A stretch of DNA of 64,000 nt from Cellulomonas sp. (GCF_017744555.1 NZ_JAGIBD010000021.1:51255-115254); one strand, 5' to 3'. Counted from the stretch's first letter, positions 16,257 to 24,817 are shown. A program made the numbers and translations. The notes: generated by a model from the sequence alone, not told the origin.

Positions 16257-16272
16257 TTTAGCAATCGCTCAA
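16257..16272 (-). promoter_or_regulatory. Candidate ArsR operator
   Basis: Read on the minus strand, TTGAGCGATTGCTAAA is an imperfect palindrome, with 12 of 16 positions symmetric, of the kind bound by ArsR/SmtB dimers. It lies 23-38 bases upstream of the arsR-like start, where autoregulation would be expected. Confidence 0.45.
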
Positions 16273-16330
16273 GCGACTCCGGACCAGCGGCCTCGATGCG
16301 CGGCGTGGAAAATGTCCTCGGAAAGCCGAA

Positions 16331-16360
16331 AGGCCGTCCCGGATCTCTCCGGAACGGCCT
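16331..16360 (-). terminator. Terminator of the tRNA Gly-Cys-Val operon
   Basis: AGGCCGTCCCGGA (16331-16343) and TCCGGAACGGCCT (16348-16360) form a 13-base stem with one mismatch and a TCTC loop. It lies 18 bases downstream of tRNA-Val in the direction of transcription. Confidence 0.75.
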
Positions 16361-16377
16361 GTGACCTGCGGCAATGC

Positions 16378-16452
16378 TGGTGGGCGATACTGGGATCGAA
16401 CCAGTGACCTCTTCCGTGTCAGGGAAGCGCGCTACCGCTGCGCCAATCGCCC
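16378..16452 (-). tRNA. tRNA-Val (anticodon GAC)
   Basis: A complete cloverleaf: acceptor GGGCGAT pairing with ATCGCCC, anticodon stem CTTCC/GGAAG around the loop CTGACAC with anticodon GAC at 16418-16420, and GGTTCGATCC in the T arm. CCA is encoded (16378-16380). It is the last gene of a three-tRNA operon on this strand. Confidence 0.95.
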
Positions 16453-16481
16453 AGGGGTGGTGCTGTGGGGGAGTGCAACCG

Positions 16482-16552
16482 AGGTGGAGATGGGATTCGA
16501 ACCCACGTATACGGCTTTGCAGGCCGCTGCCTCGCCTCTCGGCCACTCCACC
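16482..16552 (-). tRNA. tRNA-Cys (anticodon GCA)
   Basis: Acceptor GGTGGAG pairs with CTCCACC, the anticodon loop CTGCAAA carries GCA at 16518-16520, and the T arm is GGGTTCGAATCCC-like. The discriminator is T (U), typical of Cys. CCA is not encoded. Confidence 0.95.
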
Positions 16553-16607
16553 CTGAGACCGCAGTCCTCAGCGGCTGCGAGGAGCCGATCAGGAGTGTCT
16601 GCCTCCG

Positions 16608-16679
16608 AGCGGACGACGGGATTCGAACCCGCGACCCTCACCTTGGCAAGGTGATGCTCTACCACTGAGCCACGTCCGC
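16608..16679 (-). tRNA. tRNA-Gly (anticodon GCC)
   Basis: Acceptor GCGGACG pairs with CGTCCGC, the anticodon stem is CACCT/AGGTG with loop TGCCA and anticodon GCC at 16645-16647, and the D arm is GCTCAGTGGTAGAGC. CCA is not encoded. It is the first gene of the Gly-Cys-Val order common in actinobacteria. Confidence 0.95.
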
Positions 16680-16725
16680 GCTGCACGTCCTGCCGGTTCT
16701 CACCGGCGTTCCGTGTGCGTCCCAG

Positions 16726-16756
16726 ACTCTAACCGAGTTCTCCGGCGAGAGTCCAA
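16726..16756 (-). promoter_or_regulatory. Promoter of the tRNA Gly-Cys-Val operon
   Basis: On the minus strand TTGGAC (16751-16756) and TAGAGT (16726-16731) are 19 bases apart and end 46 bases before the tRNA-Gly 5' end. This fits a housekeeping sigma-factor promoter with slightly long spacing. Confidence 0.5.
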
Positions 16757-16864
16757 CTGGCTCCCGCGGCCCGCGTGATCCTGCGGATCAGACCCTCGAA
16801 TACCCCCGTCTGGGTGCCTGGAAAGCGTCGCGGACCAGGTCATAGCGGGTGACAGACTGGCTCC

Positions 16865-17728
16865 ATGAGTGTCGTGATCTGGTCCGACGGAGTCCTGCAC
16901 AGCCCCGATGAGGCGCTCGTCACAGGCGTCGACCACGGGTTGACCGTGGGCGACGGGGTATTCGAGACGTGCGCGGTGTACGGCGGCGAGGCGTTCGCGC
17001 TCACCCGGCACCTGCGCCGGCTGCGTCGCTCCGCGCTCGGCCTCGGGCTCGCGGAACCTGACGAGGACGCCGTGCGGGACGGTGTCAAGGCGGTGCTGGC
17101 GGCGGCCGGCCCCGACACGGGTCGCCTGCGGATCACTCTGACGGGTGGTCCTGGCCCGCTCGGGTCGCACCGGTTCGCTCCGGCCGAGCAGCGTCAGACC
17201 GTCGTCGTCCTCGCCGGGCCCGCGGTCCGCGCCGAGACGTCCCGCGCCGTGCGCGTGCCGTGGGTCCGCAACGAGCGCTCGGCCGTCGCAGGCCTCAAGA
17301 CGACGTCCTACGCGGAGAACGTCGTCGCGCTGGCCGAGGCCTACCGCCGCGGCGCCGACGAGGCCGTGCTCGCCAACACCGTGGGCGAGCTGTGCGAGGG
17401 GACGGGCTCGAACGTGCTCGTCGAGCGCGGTGGCGAGCTCGTCACCCCCCGGCTCGACAGCGGGTGCCTCGCGGGCATCACGCGCGAGCTGTTGCTCGAG
17501 TGGGCCGCGGGGGCCGGGCTGCCGGTCCGCGAGGCCAGGCCCGGCGAGCTCCCGTACGACGTGCTCGACGAGGTCGTCGCGGGGGAGTCGTTCCTCACGC
17601 TCAGCGGGTCGATCCGGAACGTGTCGCCGGTCGCATCCCTCGACGAGGTCGACGTCGGGCTGGGCCCGGTGTCCGTGGAGGCGCAGCGGCTGTTCCAGGC
17701 GAAGGTCGCCGAGAACGTCGACCCGTGA
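16865..17728 (+). CDS. Aminodeoxychorismate lyase / class IV aminotransferase
   Basis: A class IV PLP enzyme of 287 residues. It shows the N-terminal DHGLTVGDGVFET motif, the PLP-binding lysine K145 in AGLKTTSYAEN, and GELCEGTGSNVLVE leading to SGCLAGITRELLLEWA. This is the usual layout of 4-amino-4-deoxychorismate lyases, which make p-aminobenzoate for folate. D-amino-acid and branched-chain aminotransferases share the fold and cannot be excluded. No pabAB gene is nearby. The ATG at 16865 lies only 10 bases after a CAGACT stretch, so the mRNA may have a very short leader. A strong hairpin ends the gene. Confidence 0.78.
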   Translation: MSVVIWSDGVLHSPDEALVTGVDHGLTVGDGVFETCAVYGGEAFALTRHLRRLRRSALGLGLAEPDEDAVRDGVKAVLAAAGPDTGRLRITLTGGPGPLGSHRFAPAEQRQTVVVLAGPAVRAETSRAVRVPWVRNERSAVAGLKTTSYAENVVALAEAYRRGADEAVLANTVGELCEGTGSNVLVERGGELVTPRLDSGCLAGITRELLLEWAAGAGLPVREARPGELPYDVLDEVVAGESFLTLSGSIRNVSPVASLDEVDVGLGPVSVEAQRLFQAKVAENVDP

Positions 17729-17755
17729 CGCCCGGCGAACGTGCCGGGCATGACG

Positions 17756-17789
17756 AAGGCCGGCCCCGCCGTGCGGCGGGACCGGCCTT
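17756..17789. terminator. Bidirectional hairpin terminator between convergent genes
   Basis: AAGGCCGGCCCCGCCG (17756-17771) and CGGCGGGACCGGCCTT (17774-17789) form a 16-base stem with one mismatch. It lies between the stops of the lyase-like gene and the SsgA-family gene. A smaller 7-base-pair hairpin sits at 17730-17749. Confidence 0.75.
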
Positions 17790-17800
17790 CGAGGTCGTCG

Positions 17801-18229
17801 TCAGGCGGTCAGGAGGGCGGCGATCAGGGCGGTGATCTCCGTCTCCATGCGGGCGCTCTCGGTGCCGAGCGGCACGAGGGCCTCGGTGGCGGCGAGGAAC
17901 CGCGCGATGGGCTCGGTGGGTGCCGCGAGCAGCGCGCTGCCCTCGACCCCGCTGAGCGAGATGAGCGTGTAATCGGGGTCTTCGTCGCGCCACACCTGCA
18001 CGTCACCCGTCCCGGCGGGCGCATCGGATCCCGCGTGCATCCCCAGGGAGAGGAGCTCGCGGCCGAGGAGCCACGTCGACATGGTGTGCGGGCCTGTGAA
18101 GACTGCGCGCACCGTGTACGGATCGGTTGTCCGGAAGGAGAACTCGGAGCTCACCGGGATGACACTGGCGTCGGACCCGATGAGCTGCATGGCGACGACC
18201 TCGACGACGTCGTACGACGGCTGCGTCAT
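17801..18229 (-). CDS. SsgA-family sporulation/cell-division regulator
   Basis: The 142-residue protein is an SsgA-like protein (SALP). It has the typical opening DVVEVVAMQLIGSDASVIPVS with a beta-barrel core, then FSFRTTDPYTVRAVF and WLLGRELLSLGM with a Gly/Asp-rich loop. In Streptomyces, SsgB of this family recruits FtsZ to division sites. SALPs are restricted to actinobacteria, and non-sporulating members of the phylum usually keep one copy tied to division. The ATG at 18229 follows an ideal AGGAGG site. The gene is convergent with the lyase-like gene and divergent from tRNA-Val. Confidence 0.85.
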   Translation of the reverse strand: MTQPSYDVVEVVAMQLIGSDASVIPVSSEFSFRTTDPYTVRAVFTGPHTMSTWLLGRELLSLGMHAGSDAPAGTGDVQVWRDEDPDYTLISLSGVEGSALLAAPTEPIARFLAATEALVPLGTESARMETEITALIAALLTA

Positions 18230-18401
18230 CGGGTCCTCCTGTTCACAAGGGCTGGAGGTCTCATCATGGCAGGCCAGGTGCCGGATTGGACCGGTCCTCG
18301 GCCCGAGTTCACCCGGAGGGACGCGGTGACGGGATCGTCCGGTAGGTGCCACCACCCGTCCGGTCGGCTGTGAGCGTACGGGCCGGCCGGCGGCCGACCG
18401 G

Positions 18402-18431
18402 TTCGGAATCTGCGCCCAGGTTGGGTAGCAT
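18402..18431 (+). promoter_or_regulatory. Promoter of tRNA-Val(CAC)
   Basis: TTCGGA (18402-18407), 18 bases, then TAGCAT (18426-18431) lie 55 bases upstream of the tRNA. The same -35 type and spacing occur before rpsD at 51420. Confidence 0.5.
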
Positions 18432-18486
18432 CCTCCTCGACGCCGCCCCCGGGTGGCTCTCCGACCTCGTGCTCCGCACGCAGGAC

Positions 18487-18559
18487 GGGCGATTGGCTCA
18501 GTTGGTAGAGCGCCTCGTTCACACCGAGGAGGTCATCGGTTCGAGTCCGGTATCGCCCA
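18487..18559 (+). tRNA. tRNA-Val (anticodon CAC)
   Basis: A full cloverleaf with acceptor GGGCGAT/ATCGCCC, D arm GCTCAGTTGGTAGAGC, anticodon stem CCTCG/CGAGG around TTCACAC (anticodon CAC at 18520-18522) and T arm GGTTCGAGTCC. The discriminator is A and CCA is not encoded. It is a single gene with its own promoter and hairpin terminator. Confidence 0.95.
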
Positions 18560-18566
18560 CAGGACA

Positions 18567-18601
18567 CAGCGAGGGTCGCCCCTGACGGGCGGCCCTCGCT
18601 G
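18567..18601 (+). terminator. Terminator of tRNA-Val(CAC)
   Basis: CAGCGAGGGTCGCCC (18567-18581) pairs along its whole length with GGGCGGCCCTCGCTG (18587-18601), allowing one G-U pair. A T-rich CGTTGTTTC follows. Confidence 0.8.
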
Positions 18602-18675
18602 CGTTGTTTCACCCGTGTCCCGGCGCGCCGTGCCGGGTGCGGGTATTGCTGACCGGGCGGTCGCCGTGTCGCCGG

Positions 18676-18681
18676 TAGCAT
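18676..18681 (+). promoter_or_regulatory. -10 box (TAGCAT) for thrS
   Basis: TAGCAT fits the TANNNT pattern 48 bases before the thrS start, just after the tRNA terminator. No convincing -35 is seen at the right distance. The short leader makes T-box control unlikely. Confidence 0.4.
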
Positions 18682-18728
18682 CGAGGGGCCCTCCGCCCGG
18701 GTGGGCCACCACGAAGGGAACAGCACCG

Positions 18729-20741
18729 GTGCCCGAGCTTCTGACCCTCACCGTCGACGGATCTGCGACCACGGCGGAGCCGGGCACGACGGGCACCGAC
18801 CTGTTCGGCGACCGGCGTGACGTGCTCGTCGTCCGCGTCGACGGCGAGCTGCGCGACCTGCACCTGCCGATCCCCGACGGGGCCGTGGTCGAGGCCGTGA
18901 CGATCGACGAGCCCGACGGGCTCGCGGTGCTGCGGCACTCGGCGGCGCACGTCCTCGCGCAGGCGGTCCAGGAGATCAACCCCACCGCCAAGCTGGGCAT
19001 CGGTCCGCCCATCACCGACGGGTTCTACTACGACTTCGACGTCGACACCCCGTTCACGCCTGAGGACCTCAAGGCGATCGAGAAGGTCATGGGCCGGATC
19101 GTCAAGGAGGGCCAGACGTTCCGCCGCTGGGACGTGACCGAGGAGGAGGCGCGCAAGGAGCTGCGCGAGGAGCCCTACAAGCTCGAGCTCATCGGGCTCA
19201 AGGGCGACCCCGCCGCCGCGGACGGCGCGTCCGTCGAGGTCGGGCTCGGCGGCCTGAGCATCTACCAGAACGTGCGTGGCGCGGGCCGGGAGAGCGAGCA
19301 GGTCGTCTGGCAGGACCTGTGCCGCGGCCCGCACGTGCCCAGCACCCGCGTGCTCGGCAACGGGTTCCAGCTGACCCGGTCGGCCGCCGCGTACTGGCGC
19401 GGGTCGGAGAAGAACCCGCAGCTGCAGCGCGTCTACGGCACCGCGTGGCCGACGAAGGACGAGCTGCGTGCGTACCTCGAGCGCATCGCCGAGGCCGAGC
19501 GCCGCGACCACCGCAAGCTCGGCAACGAGCTCGACCTGTTCTCGTTCCCCGAGGAGATCGGGTCCGGCCTGCCGGTGTTCCACCCCAAGGGCGGGCTCAT
19601 CCGCATGGAGATGGAGCACTACTCGCGCCGCCGGCACGTCGAGGCGGGCTACTCGTTCGTCAACACCCCGCACATCACCAAGTCGAAGCTGTTCGAGGTC
19701 TCGGGCCATCTCGACTGGTACGCCGAGGGCATGTACCCCCCGATGACGCTCGACGAGGAGGTCGACGCGGACGGCGTCGTCCGCAAGCAGGGGCAGCAGT
19801 ACTACCTCAAGCCCATGAACTGCCCGATGCACAACCTGATCTTCGCGTCGCGCGGCCGCTCCTACCGTGAGCTGCCGCTGCGGCTGTTCGAGTTCGGCAC
19901 CGTGTACCGGTACGAGAAGTCGGGCGTGGTGCACGGCATGACCCGCGCGCGCGGCTTCACGCAGGACGACGCGCACATCTACTGCACCCGCGAGCAGATG
20001 ACCGACGAGCTGACGAGCCTGCTCACGTTCGTCCTCGACCTGCTCAAGGACTACGGGCTCGACGACTACTACCTGGAGCTGTCGACGAAGAACCCCGACA
20101 AGTTCGTCGGGGACGACGCGACCTGGGAGGAGGCCACCGAGACGCTGCGGCGCGTCGCGGAGGCGTCCGGCCTCGACCTCGTGCCCGACCCGGGCGGCGC
20201 CGCGTTCTACGGCCCGAAGATCTCGGTGCAGGTCAAGGACGCGCTCGGGCGCACCTGGCAGATGTCGACGATCCAGCTCGACTTCAACCTGCCCGAGCGG
20301 TTCGAGCTCGAGTACACGGGCCCTGACGGCAGCCGTCAGCGGCCGGTCATGATCCACCGCGCGCTGTTCGGCTCGGTCGAGCGGTTCTTCGCCGTGCTCA
20401 CCGAGCATTACGGCGGGGCGTTCCCGGCGTGGCTCGCGCCCGTGCAGGTGCTCGCCGTGCCCGTCGCGGAGCCGTTCGAGGCGTACCTCGACGACGTCGT
20501 CCAGCAGCTGCGCGCCCAGGGCATCCGCGCCGAGGTGGACCGCACCGACGACCGGTTCGGCAAGAAGATCCGCAACGCCAGCACGCAGAAGATCCCGTTC
20601 GTGCTCATCGCGGGCGGCGAGGACGCCGAGGCGGGTGCGGTGTCGTTCCGGTACCGGGACGGTCGCCAGGAGAACGGCGTGCCCGTCGCCGAGGCGATCG
20701 GGCGGATCGCGTCGGCCGTCCGCGAGCGTGTGCAGGTCTGA
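18729..20741 (+). CDS. thrS: Threonyl-tRNA synthetase
   Basis: A class II synthetase of 670 residues. An N-terminal TGS domain is followed by the editing domain with an [11 protein letters not shown] metal motif. The catalytic core shows the zinc ligand in MNCPMHN, motif 2 (FRYEKSG-like, [15 protein letters not shown]) and motif 3 ([12 protein letters not shown]). An anticodon-binding domain with [14 protein letters not shown] closes the protein. GTG 18729 starts the TGS domain directly and has AAGGGA upstream. The following HIT, pgsA, acyltransferase and pimA genes are packed behind it as in mycobacteria, so transcription likely continues through them. Confidence 0.97.
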   Translation: MPELLTLTVDGSATTAEPGTTGTDLFGDRRDVLVVRVDGELRDLHLPIPDGAVVEAVTIDEPDGLAVLRHSAAHVLAQAVQEINPTAKLGIGPPITDGFYYDFDVDTPFTPEDLKAIEKVMGRIVKEGQTFRRWDVTEEEARKELREEPYKLELIGLKGDPAAADGASVEVGLGGLSIYQNVRGAGRESEQVVWQDLCRGPHVPSTRVLGNGFQLTRSAAAYWRGSEKNPQLQRVYGTAWPTKDELRAYLERIAEAERRDHRKLGNELDLFSFPEEIGSGLPVFHPKGGLIRMEMEHYSRRRHVEAGYSFVNTPHITKSKLFEVSGHLDWYAEGMYPPMTLDEEVDADGVVRKQGQQYYLKPMNCPMHNLIFASRGRSYRELPLRLFEFGTVYRYEKSGVVHGMTRARGFTQDDAHIYCTREQMTDELTSLLTFVLDLLKDYGLDDYYLELSTKNPDKFVGDDATWEEATETLRRVAEASGLDLVPDPGGAAFYGPKISVQVKDALGRTWQMSTIQLDFNLPERFELEYTGPDGSRQRPVMIHRALFGSVERFFAVLTEHYGGAFPAWLAPVQVLAVPVAEPFEAYLDDVVQQLRAQGIRAEVDRTDDRFGKKIRNASTQKIPFVLIAGGEDAEAGAVSFRYRDGRQENGVPVAEAIGRIASAVRERVQV

Positions 20742-20744
20742 GAC

Positions 20745-21317
20745 GTGAGCGACGGCGTCGAGCAGGCCGACCTGTTCGCCGGCGAGCCGGACGGCTTCCA
20801 GCGACTGTGGACGCCGCACCGGATGGCGTACATCGGCGGCCAGGACAAGCCGACGGACGACGAGGCAGGGCCGGGCTGCCCGTTCTGCCGGCAGCCGACC
20901 CTCGGCGACGAGGAAGGGCTGATCGTCGCGCGCGGTGCCGTCGCGTACGTGGTGCTCAACCTCTACCCGTACAACTCGGGGCACCTGCTGGTCTGCCCGT
21001 ACCGGCACGTCGCCGACTACACGGACCTCACGGATGACGAGGTCGCGGAGGTCGCGTCGTTGACGCGCACCGCGATGCGGGTGATCCGCGAGGTGTCGGC
21101 GCCGCACGGCTTCAACCTGGGCATGAACCAGGGGCCGGTCGCTGGGGCGGGCATCGCCGCGCACCTGCACCAGCACGTGGTGCCGCGGTGGGGCGGCGAC
21201 TCGAACTTCCTGCCGATCGTCGCCCGCAGCCGTGCCTTGCCCGAGCTCCTCGCGGACACGCGGGCGAAGCTCGCCGCCGCGTGGCCCGACCCGACGACGG
21301 CCGACCGGAAGGGATGA
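20745..21317 (+). CDS. HIT-family Ap4A phosphorylase-like protein
   Basis: A 190-residue HIT protein with the HLHQHVVP motif (H140, H142, H144; H142 the likely nucleophile) and a GCPFCR motif at the entry of the fold, a zinc-site feature of this clade. It corresponds by position and sequence type to mycobacterial Rv2613c, an Ap4A phosphorylase that degrades diadenosine tetraphosphate. Such alarmones are made as side products by aminoacyl-tRNA synthetases, which may explain its constant place next to thrS. GTG 20745 is 3 bases after the thrS stop and depends on coupling. Confidence 0.85.
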   Translation: MSDGVEQADLFAGEPDGFQRLWTPHRMAYIGGQDKPTDDEAGPGCPFCRQPTLGDEEGLIVARGAVAYVVLNLYPYNSGHLLVCPYRHVADYTDLTDDEVAEVASLTRTAMRVIREVSAPHGFNLGMNQGPVAGAGIAAHLHQHVVPRWGGDSNFLPIVARSRALPELLADTRAKLAAAWPDPTTADRKG

Positions 21318-21324
21318 TCGAGAC

Positions 21325-21936
21325 GTGCTGAACCGACTGCGGGGTCTCATGACACGCGTCATGACCCCGCCGGCCGACGCCCTCCTGCGGGCGGGTGTCT
21401 CGCCCGACGCCGTCACGATCCTCGGCACGCTCGTCGTGGTCGTGACGGCGCTGTGGGCGTTCCCGACGGGCCACCTGTTCCTCGGGGCGCTCATCATCGG
21501 GGTGTTCGTGCTGACCGACTCGCTCGACGGCGTGATGGCCCGCCGCGCGGGCCGCTCGGGACCGTGGGGTGCGTTCCTCGACTCGACGCTCGACCGGTTC
21601 GGCGACGGCGCGATCTTCGCGGGGCTGCTGCTGTGGTTCGTGGGGGACGGCGACGACCGGCTCACGGCCGTCCTCGCGCTGGCCTGCGTGGTGCTGGGAT
21701 CGATCGTGCCGTACGCCCGGGCGCGCGCCGAAGGGCTGGGCATGACCGCGTCCGGCGGGATCGCCGAACGCGCCGACCGGCTGCTGATCGCCCTCGTGGC
21801 GACGGCTGCGGTGGGGCTCGGCGCGCCTGACGGCGTGCTGACGGTCGCGCTCGGGTTCCTCGCCGTCGCGTCCGGCATCACCATCGTGCAGCGCATGGCG
21901 AAGGTGCACCGGCAGGCGGTCGGGGTGACCGAGTGA
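21325..21936 (+). CDS. pgsA: Phosphatidylinositol phosphate synthase (CDP-alcohol phosphatidyltransferase)
   Basis: An integral membrane enzyme of 203 residues with the full family signature D65-x2-D68-G69-x2-A72-R73-x8-G82-x3-D86-x3-D90 and about six hydrophobic segments. In actinobacteria the enzyme in this location condenses CDP-diacylglycerol with inositol 1-phosphate to PI phosphate, the start of PI and PIM synthesis. GTG 21325 lies 7 bases after the HIT gene with AAGGGATGA upstream. Its stop overlaps the next start (GTGA). Sequence alone cannot exclude another alcohol acceptor, but the acyltransferase and pimA neighbours strongly favour PI phosphate synthase. Confidence 0.9.
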   Translation: MLNRLRGLMTRVMTPPADALLRAGVSPDAVTILGTLVVVVTALWAFPTGHLFLGALIIGVFVLTDSLDGVMARRAGRSGPWGAFLDSTLDRFGDGAIFAGLLLWFVGDGDDRLTAVLALACVVLGSIVPYARARAEGLGMTASGGIAERADRLLIALVATAAVGLGAPDGVLTVALGFLAVASGITIVQRMAKVHRQAVGVTE

Positions 21937-22895
21937 AGGTCGACGTCGCCCGGGTCTACTCGACCGCGTGGCGTGTCGCGGGTCGGGTGCCGGGCCCGCT
22001 CCTGAGGGGGCTGTGCAACGTCGCGGCCGACGTCTCGTGGTGGCGCCACGGCCAGGGCGTTCGCCGGCTCGAGGGCAACCTCGCGCGTGTGCGCCCGGGG
22101 CTCGACCAGCGTGCGCTACGTCGTCTGAGCCGCGCGGGGATGCGCTCCTACATGCGGTACTTCGGCGAGACGTTCGCGCTGCGCACGATGTCGCGCGAGC
22201 AGATCGACGCGCGCGTGCGCCTGATCAGGCACCCGCGGCTCGACGACGAGCTGGCGGCGGGGCGGACCGTCCTGCTGGCCCTCGGGCACGTCGGCAACTG
22301 GGACCTCGCGGGTGCGTACTGCACCCGCGAGCTCGCGCCGGTGACGACCGTGGCGGAGCGGCTGGAGCCCGAGGAGCTGTTCCAGGAGTTCGTCGGGTTC
22401 CGTGAGTCCATCGGGCTGCGGATCTTCCCGCTCACCGGCGGGGGAGACGTGTTCCGTGACCTCGTCCGGACCGCGCGCGGCGGGCCGGGCCTGCTGCCGC
22501 TGCTCGCCGACCGCGACCTCACGGCGCGCGGCGTCGAGGTGGACCTGTTCGGTCACCGCGCGCGCGTCGCCGCAGGCCCGGCGGCGCTGGCGGTGTCCAC
22601 CGGCGCCACGCTGATGCCGACGGTCGTGAGCTACGAGCGGCTGAGCGGTGGGCGCCGGAAGGCCGCCGGGTCGCCGTGGGGCATCGTCATCGAGTTCGGC
22701 GCACCGGTCGAGGTGCCCACGGGTCTGCCGCGCGCCGAGCAGGTCCGTGCCGTCACGCAGGCGTGGGTCGACGGGCTCGCGCAGGGCATCGCGGAGCACG
22801 CCGAGGACTGGCACATGCTCCAGGCCGTGTTCGTCGAGGACCTCGACCCGGCCCGGTACGCCGCGACGCTCGAGGCGGAGCGGAGCAGCACGTGA
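21933..22895 (+). CDS. Phosphatidylinositol mannoside acyltransferase (LpxL/HtrB fold)
   Basis: A 320-residue acyltransferase with the H119-x4-D124 catalytic motif in LGHVGNWD and a preceding amphipathic N-terminus for membrane attachment. It belongs to the lysophospholipid/lipid A acyltransferase superfamily. The gene order pgsA-this-pimA matches the mycobacterial enzyme (Rv2611c, PatA) that adds palmitate to the PimA-linked mannose of PIM. It overlaps pgsA and pimA by 4 bases each, so the three form one translationally coupled unit acting at the cytoplasmic face of the membrane. Confidence 0.88.
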   Translation: MKVDVARVYSTAWRVAGRVPGPLLRGLCNVAADVSWWRHGQGVRRLEGNLARVRPGLDQRALRRLSRAGMRSYMRYFGETFALRTMSREQIDARVRLIRHPRLDDELAAGRTVLLALGHVGNWDLAGAYCTRELAPVTTVAERLEPEELFQEFVGFRESIGLRIFPLTGGGDVFRDLVRTARGGPGLLPLLADRDLTARGVEVDLFGHRARVAAGPAALAVSTGATLMPTVVSYERLSGGRRKAAGSPWGIVIEFGAPVEVPTGLPRAEQVRAVTQAWVDGLAQGIAEHAEDWHMLQAVFVEDLDPARYAATLEAERSST

Positions 22896-24124
22896 CAACG
22901 GCCTCGGCGCCGGGCCGCACCGACGGCCGACCCCTGCGGGTCGGCATCGTCTGCCCGTACTCGTTCGACGTGCCCGGCGGGGTGCAGTTCCACGTGCGGG
23001 ACCTCGCCGAGGCGCTGCTCGCGCGCGGGCACGAGGTCTCGGTGCTCGCGCCGGCGGACGACGACACCCCGGTGCCGCCGTACCTCACGGCTGCGGGCCG
23101 GGCGGTCCCGGTCCGGTACAACGGGTCCGTCGCACGCCTTACGTTCGGGCCGGTGACCGCCGCCCGCGTGCGCAAGTGGCTGGCCGCGGGCGAGTTCGAC
23201 GTGCTGCACCTGCACGAGCCGGTGACGCCGAGCCTCGGCATGCTCGCGCTGTGGATCGCGGACGGCCCGGTGGTCGCGACGTTCCACACCTCGCTCATCC
23301 GCTCGCGTCCGCTGCAGGTCGCGTACCCGCTGGTCAAGCAGTCGCTCGAGAAGATCTCGGCGCGCATCGCGGTGTCGGAGGACGCACGGCGCACGCTCGT
23401 CGAGCACCTCGGGGGCGACGCGGTCGTGATCCCGAACGGCGTGTACGTGGACCAGTTCGCCGACGCCGAGCCCGACCCGCGCTGGACCGGGACGCCGGAC
23501 GCGCCGACGGTCGCGTTCCTGGGCCGGCTCGACGAGTCGCGCAAGGGTCTGCCGGTGCTGCTCGGCGCCTGGGGACGCGTGCTCGACGCGCTCCCCGGCG
23601 CGCGGCTGGTCGTCGCGGGCCGGGGCGAGACCGGGGCCCAGCAGGCGCGGGAGCTCTTGGGGGAGCGCGCCGGTTCGGTGGAGTTCCTCGGCAGCGTGTC
23701 CGACGACGACAAGGCCCGGCTCCTTGCGTCCGTCGACGTGTACTGCGCGCCGCAGACCGGCGGCGAGAGCTTCGGGATCGTGCTCGTCGAGGCGATGAGC
23801 GCGGGCGCGACCGTCGTGGCGAGCGACCTCGGGGCATTCAGCCGCGTGCTCGACGACGGCGCCGCGGGCGTGCTGTTCGCGACGGGCGACAGCACGGACC
23901 TCGCGGCGACCCTCGTGCGCGTCCTGCGCGACCCCGACCTGCGCGCGGCAGTGACCGCACGGGCGTCCGAGTCGGTCCGCCGGTACGACTGGTCGGCGGT
24001 CACCGACCAGGTCCTCGCGGTGTACGAGATGGTCGTCGCGGGTGCGGCGGCGCCCGTCGGGGAGGACCCGTCGTCCGTTCGCGGCGCCCGCCTGCTCGAG
24101 CTGCGCCGGCGGGAGGCCCGATGA
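22892..24124 (+). CDS. pimA: GDP-mannose-dependent phosphatidylinositol mannosyltransferase PimA
   Basis: A GT4-family, GT-B fold enzyme of 410 residues. It has the N-terminal GGVQFHVRDLAEALLARGHEV glycine-rich region, VARLTFGPV and LHLHEPVTPS acceptor-side motifs, and the C-terminal donor-binding stretch GGESFGIVLVEAMSAG. It transfers the first mannose from GDP-mannose to PI. GTG 22892 overlaps the acyltransferase stop, and its own stop overlaps the next start (ATGA). The presence of pgsA, the acyltransferase and pimA in a row shows the cell makes acylated PI-monomannosides. Confidence 0.92.
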   Translation: MTTASAPGRTDGRPLRVGIVCPYSFDVPGGVQFHVRDLAEALLARGHEVSVLAPADDDTPVPPYLTAAGRAVPVRYNGSVARLTFGPVTAARVRKWLAAGEFDVLHLHEPVTPSLGMLALWIADGPVVATFHTSLIRSRPLQVAYPLVKQSLEKISARIAVSEDARRTLVEHLGGDAVVIPNGVYVDQFADAEPDPRWTGTPDAPTVAFLGRLDESRKGLPVLLGAWGRVLDALPGARLVVAGRGETGAQQARELLGERAGSVEFLGSVSDDDKARLLASVDVYCAPQTGGESFGIVLVEAMSAGATVVASDLGAFSRVLDDGAAGVLFATGDSTDLAATLVRVLRDPDLRAAVTARASESVRRYDWSAVTDQVLAVYEMVVAGAAAPVGEDPSSVRGARLLELRRREAR

Positions 24125-24786
24125 GCTGGTCCGAGATCACCGTCGTCGTCACCGTGCTGCTCGGGCTCGGCCTGTGGTGCGTGTGGGTCGCGGCGTCCCG
24201 CCTCGACCGGCTGCACCGCAAGATGAACGCCTCGCGGGCCGTCGTGGACGCGCAGCTCGTGCGCCGCGCGACGGTCGCCGCAGAGCTCGCGACGTCGGGC
24301 CTGCTCGACCCCGTGAGCTCCGTGCTCGTGGGCGAGGCGGCCTGGGCGTCGCTGTCGTCCGGCCTCTCGGACACCACGACGCTGCCCCCCGACCTCGCGG
24401 CGCTCCTCGCGGGCGACGACCACGAGCCCGCCGGTGACGAGGTCCCGCTCGATCGCTCGCGCGTCGAGAGCGAGCTCTCCGCGACGTTGCGCGAGGCCCT
24501 CGACGACGAGGACGAGGTGGCGGTGCTGCGCGCCGACCCGTCCGGCGACGAGCTCCTCGGCGCCCTCGGGTCCGCCTGGTACCGGCTCCAGCTGGCTCGC
24601 CGGTTCCACAACGAGGCCGTCGCCCAGGCGGCTCGGGCGCGTCGTGGTCCGGTCGTCCGCGCGCTGCGCCTCGCGGGGCGCGCGCCGACCCCGCGGACGC
24701 TCGACCTCGACGACGAGTGGCCCGAGAGCCTCGGGCGTCCCGGGGCTCTCGCGCACGGGTCCGACGGGTCCCGCTCGGGCGTCTGA
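24121..24786 (+). CDS. Membrane protein of unknown function downstream of pimA
   Basis: A 221-residue protein with one N-terminal hydrophobic segment (residues about 6-24, ITVVVTVLLGLGLWCVWVAA) and a cytoplasmic helical part. This part contains LHRKMNASRAVVDAQLVRRATVAAELA and WYRLQLARRFHNEAVAQAAR, which resemble the helical repeats of LemA-type proteins. It overlaps pimA by 4 bases and so belongs to the PIM operon. The last 25 codons are Pro/Ser/Gly rich and contain a strong RNA hairpin. The function is unknown; a structural membrane role is plausible. Confidence 0.7.
   Translation: MSWSEITVVVTVLLGLGLWCVWVAASRLDRLHRKMNASRAVVDAQLVRRATVAAELATSGLLDPVSSVLVGEAAWASLSSGLSDTTTLPPDLAALLAGDDHEPAGDEVPLDRSRVESELSATLREALDDEDEVAVLRADPSGDELLGALGSAWYRLQLARRFHNEAVAQAARARRGPVVRALRLAGRAPTPRTLDLDDEWPESLGRPGALAHGSDGSRSGV
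24724..24750 (+). terminator. Possible intragenic terminator hairpin at the end of the PIM operon
   Basis: GAGAGCCTCGGG and CCCGGGGCTCTC form a 12-base stem (one G-U) with a 3-base loop, about 35 bases before the stop of the membrane gene and 135 bases before pdxS. It may separate the PIM operon from pdxS transcription, but its location inside coding sequence leaves doubt. Confidence 0.35.
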
Positions 24787-24817
24787 GACGTGCGGGAAGA
24801 CGTCCTCCACCACGGAC

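Noticed and set aside
16235..16864. Integration site or genomic island at the tRNA cluster
   Set aside because: No integrase, no direct repeats of tRNA 3' ends and no change of composition were found around the four tRNA genes.
18600..18728. T-box or other riboswitch before thrS
   Set aside because: The leader after the likely promoter is only about 45 bases, too short for a T-box, and no specifier or antiterminator structure is visible.
18609..22049. A 1,146-codon antisense frame opposite thrS to pgsA
   Set aside because: All genes on the plus strand are conserved enzymes with intact motifs. The antisense frame is a compositional shadow.
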